Assembly: GCA_030916575.1 (NCBI GenBank)
Contig: JAUPWJ010000090.1
Span: 1 to 6,468, forward strand
Direction of reading: 5' to 3'
Source of the DNA: Patescibacteria group bacterium
GTDB taxonomy: Bacteria; Patescibacteriota; Minisyncoccia; Phycocordibacterales; UBA9973
DNA length: 6,468 bases
Shown: in pieces, positions 5,351 through 6,468 of the stretch
Layout of the letters: each line of letters opens with the position of its first letter
Numbering within the stretch: the stretch's first letter is position 1
Translations under genes and position numbers: made by a program
The notes under the pieces: model-generated
The model's database searches: none
Seen by the model: only the letters and a program-made list of their open reading frames with translations
Told to the model about the DNA's origin: nothing

Positions 5351-5359
5351 TGTGGATAA
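5351..5359 (-). promoter_or_regulatory. Perfect DnaA box
   Basis: On the minus strand these nine bases are TTATCCACA, the consensus DnaA box. DnaA uses such sites at origins and also as a transcription factor. A single box can occur by chance in a window this size, so the weight comes from its position against the 33-base palindrome inside a long non-coding region. Confidence 0.45.
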
Positions 5360-5488
5360 CCCTATATAAAATACAGGACGCACCACAAGTTAATAATTGC
5401 ACATTCTAGAGTTAAATGCAACTTATACGTGTAAAGGTTACAGGCGAAATAATGGCTATTTATTAGGTGCTAGAGGTTAGAGTGAGAC

Positions 5489-6376
5489 CTAATTTTTTAT
5501 GAAGTATCGACTCCAACGCTTGGAACCAGTTTTATAAAGGACACCATCTTCCACCATAGACACAAGCTCTCTTTGTAGTGTCTTTTCACTCATGGATTTT
5601 AGATGCCCTTCCGCCTTAGAATTGATGTCCGTTATCGTTGCACCTTGGGCTTGTCCGTTTGAGAGAACGAAGCTTTTTGTGATGTTAAGGATTTCGTTTC
5701 TGCGTTCTTTTTTTACCAATTCAAACTCTTCTTTGTGAATGTTTTGTGGAACATTTTTTGTATTATTAGCATGTGCTATTTTATCGGACAATGCTCGGAG
5801 TAATGTGCTCCCCTTTTGGACACCGATACGGGTAGGAATTTTTGAAGAAGCATGTCCTTGAGAAATATTTCTATCGTGCGGGAACATCGGTGTCCTTGTG
5901 AACAACGGATTACGGACTTCTGTTTTTTCTTCTATCACACTTTCATCTACTTCATTAAAAAAATCATGCAAAGATTGCCCTCCTGTCATAAAAGAATTTG
6001 GTACAACAATTGACTCTTGTAGTGAGCTTTTCAAAGCCAGAAATTCCTTTTTTAGGATGTTTACATTCATCTCACTTATCATTCCTAAAGTAAAAGAAAG
6101 ATCTAAGAAAGAAAGTATTGCGTTTATATTACTTATGACCTTTAAGCCCATGTCCTTGATATTAGAGCTACTCATTAAATGAATGTCTGATAAGACATCA
6201 GCTCCCGAGACTCGCATTTTATGACGGAGTGGTTCAGTATTGTCCAATATGTCCGTGACCATGTATAGAGCAGTGATAAGCTTATTTGTCTTTGTATATG
6301 AAATAGAAATAGCTGTGTCCTTGAGAGATAAAGTGACGTCTTTTATATTCTTTGAGCCGTTTACACCGTCATGCAT
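5489..6376 (-). CDS. Uncharacterised protein with C-terminal winged-helix-like domain, 295 residues
   Basis: I cannot name a family; I have an impression of similar uncharacterised proteins in Parcubacteria but cannot verify it. Residues about 30-120 are helical (TNKLITALYMVTDILDNTEP, LRHKMRVSGADVLSDIH, then SFLDLSFTLGMISEMNVNILKKEF), probably a dimerisation bundle. Residues 130-215 are a polar, likely disordered linker. The last 70 residues resemble a DNA-binding winged helix: KKERRNEILNITK, then TITDINSKAE, a recognition-helix-like SEKTLQRELVSMVEDG and a wing VLYKTGSKRWSRYF. It has no signal peptide or membrane segment, so it is cytoplasmic. The ATG at 6376 sits six bases after a -10 hexamer; a second ATG at 6372 is in a frame that stops at once. 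It is followed by the long non-coding region. Confidence 0.82.
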   Translation of the reverse strand: MHDGVNGSKNIKDVTLSLKDTAISISYTKTNKLITALYMVTDILDNTEPLRHKMRVSGADVLSDIHLMSSSNIKDMGLKVISNINAILSFLDLSFTLGMISEMNVNILKKEFLALKSSLQESIVVPNSFMTGGQSLHDFFNEVDESVIEEKTEVRNPLFTRTPMFPHDRNISQGHASSKIPTRIGVQKGSTLLRALSDKIAHANNTKNVPQNIHKEEFELVKKERRNEILNITKSFVLSNGQAQGATITDINSKAEGHLKSMSEKTLQRELVSMVEDGVLYKTGSKRWSRYFIKN

Positions 6377-6382
6377 GTGTCC

Positions 6383-6411
6383 ATTATTATATAGGACAAG
6401 ATAAAAGTCAA
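6383..6411 (-). promoter_or_regulatory. Promoter of the 295-residue gene (leaderless geometry)
   Basis: -35 TTGACT (6411-6406), a 17-base spacer and -10 AATAAT (6388-6383), each 5 of 6 to consensus. Six bases (GGACAC) separate the -10 from ATG 6376, so transcription should begin at the start codon. An overlapping TATAAT (6391-6386) would have only a 14-base spacer. To the right, 6412-6468 holds no gene I can support; its last 20 bases are noticeably GC-richer and may be the end of a neighbouring gene. Confidence 0.7.
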
Positions 6412-6468
6412 TAATAAACTAGCATTGGAAATATGAAGTTATTGTTTTAGACGGGCTTGCGGAGGACG

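Larger units (their letters stand above)
4920..5488. other. Long AT-rich non-coding region rich in inverted repeats
   Basis: About 570 bases with no supportable gene on either strand, far longer than the other gaps here. It separates the 295-residue gene from the surface-protein gene and must hold the latter's promoter and 5' leader, though I see no convincing -35/-10 pair. It contains three strong inverted repeats (5157-5180, 5220-5248, 5317-5349), a perfect DnaA box (5351-5359) and a run of TAA triplets (5081-5092). It could be a large regulatory leader, a structured RNA gene or a replication-associated site. Confidence 0.6.

Noticed and set aside
5266..5498. Possible plus-strand small RNA between TATAAT at 5266-5271 and a TTAGGT/ACCTAA hairpin with six T ending at 5498
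   Set aside because: The -35 is poor, the hairpin has an 18-base loop and overlaps the end of the 295-residue gene, and I recognise no known RNA family.
5898..6182. 94-residue plus-strand frame antisense to the 295-residue gene
   Set aside because: No start signals or recognisable features; the opposite strand has a coherent protein with a strong promoter.
6422..6468. Plus-strand frame reading KYEVIVLDGLAED at the window edge
   Set aside because: Only about a dozen codons and no in-frame ATG, GTG or TTG start; the minus-strand alternatives are equally short.

Overview
The window is AT-rich and, apart from small sites, every gene I can support lies on the minus strand. I infer a Candidate Phyla Radiation (Patescibacteria, Parcubacteria-like) bacterium. 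The reasons are compact membrane-anchored proteins of no obvious family, a large Thr/Ala/Asp-rich secreted protein with an N-terminal peptidoglycan-binding domain, almost no Shine-Dalgarno sequences, and short palindromic repeats between genes. No marker here fixes the lineage, so treat it as a working guess.

Reading in the direction of transcription (right to left): 6376-5489 is a 295-residue protein with a C-terminal winged-helix-like domain, driven by a strong promoter that appears to start transcription at the start codon. Then comes a roughly 570-base non-coding region (4920-5488) with several inverted repeats and a perfect DnaA box abutting a 33-base AT-rich palindrome. Next is a 688-residue secreted, peptidoglycan-binding surface protein (4919-2853), closed by a strong intrinsic terminator (2748-2777). 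A Fic/Doc-family gene follows (2548-2144), with an upstream overlapping frame that carries a piece of a palindromic repeat and may be its frameshifted N-terminus. A promoter overlapping the fic stop then drives a two-gene unit: a 215-residue single-pass membrane protein with paired Cys motifs and a cupredoxin-like tail, and a 59-residue two-helix membrane protein (1404-1225). A 55-residue single-pass membrane protein follows (1182-1015), again with a promoter placed for leaderless transcription.

The left end is the rplJ-rplL operon (L10 and L7/L12 of the ribosomal stalk). It has its own promoter, a structured RNA that looks like the L10 autoregulatory leader, an intrinsic terminator acting as attenuator, and two tandem copies of a palindromic repeat wedged between the attenuator and the rplJ start. 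rplL runs off the left edge.

The most interesting points are: (i) three genes in 6.5 kb share the geometry -10 hexamer, 6 bases, start codon, implying leaderless mRNAs; (ii) an identically spaced 15-residue Cys motif occurs twice in each of two different exported proteins; (iii) the repeat family is inserted in the L10 leader and in the fic region, with compensatory arm changes; (iv) the long non-coding region carries a palindrome/DnaA-box cluster. I do not see a CRISPR array, a transposase gene, a tRNA or an rRNA.
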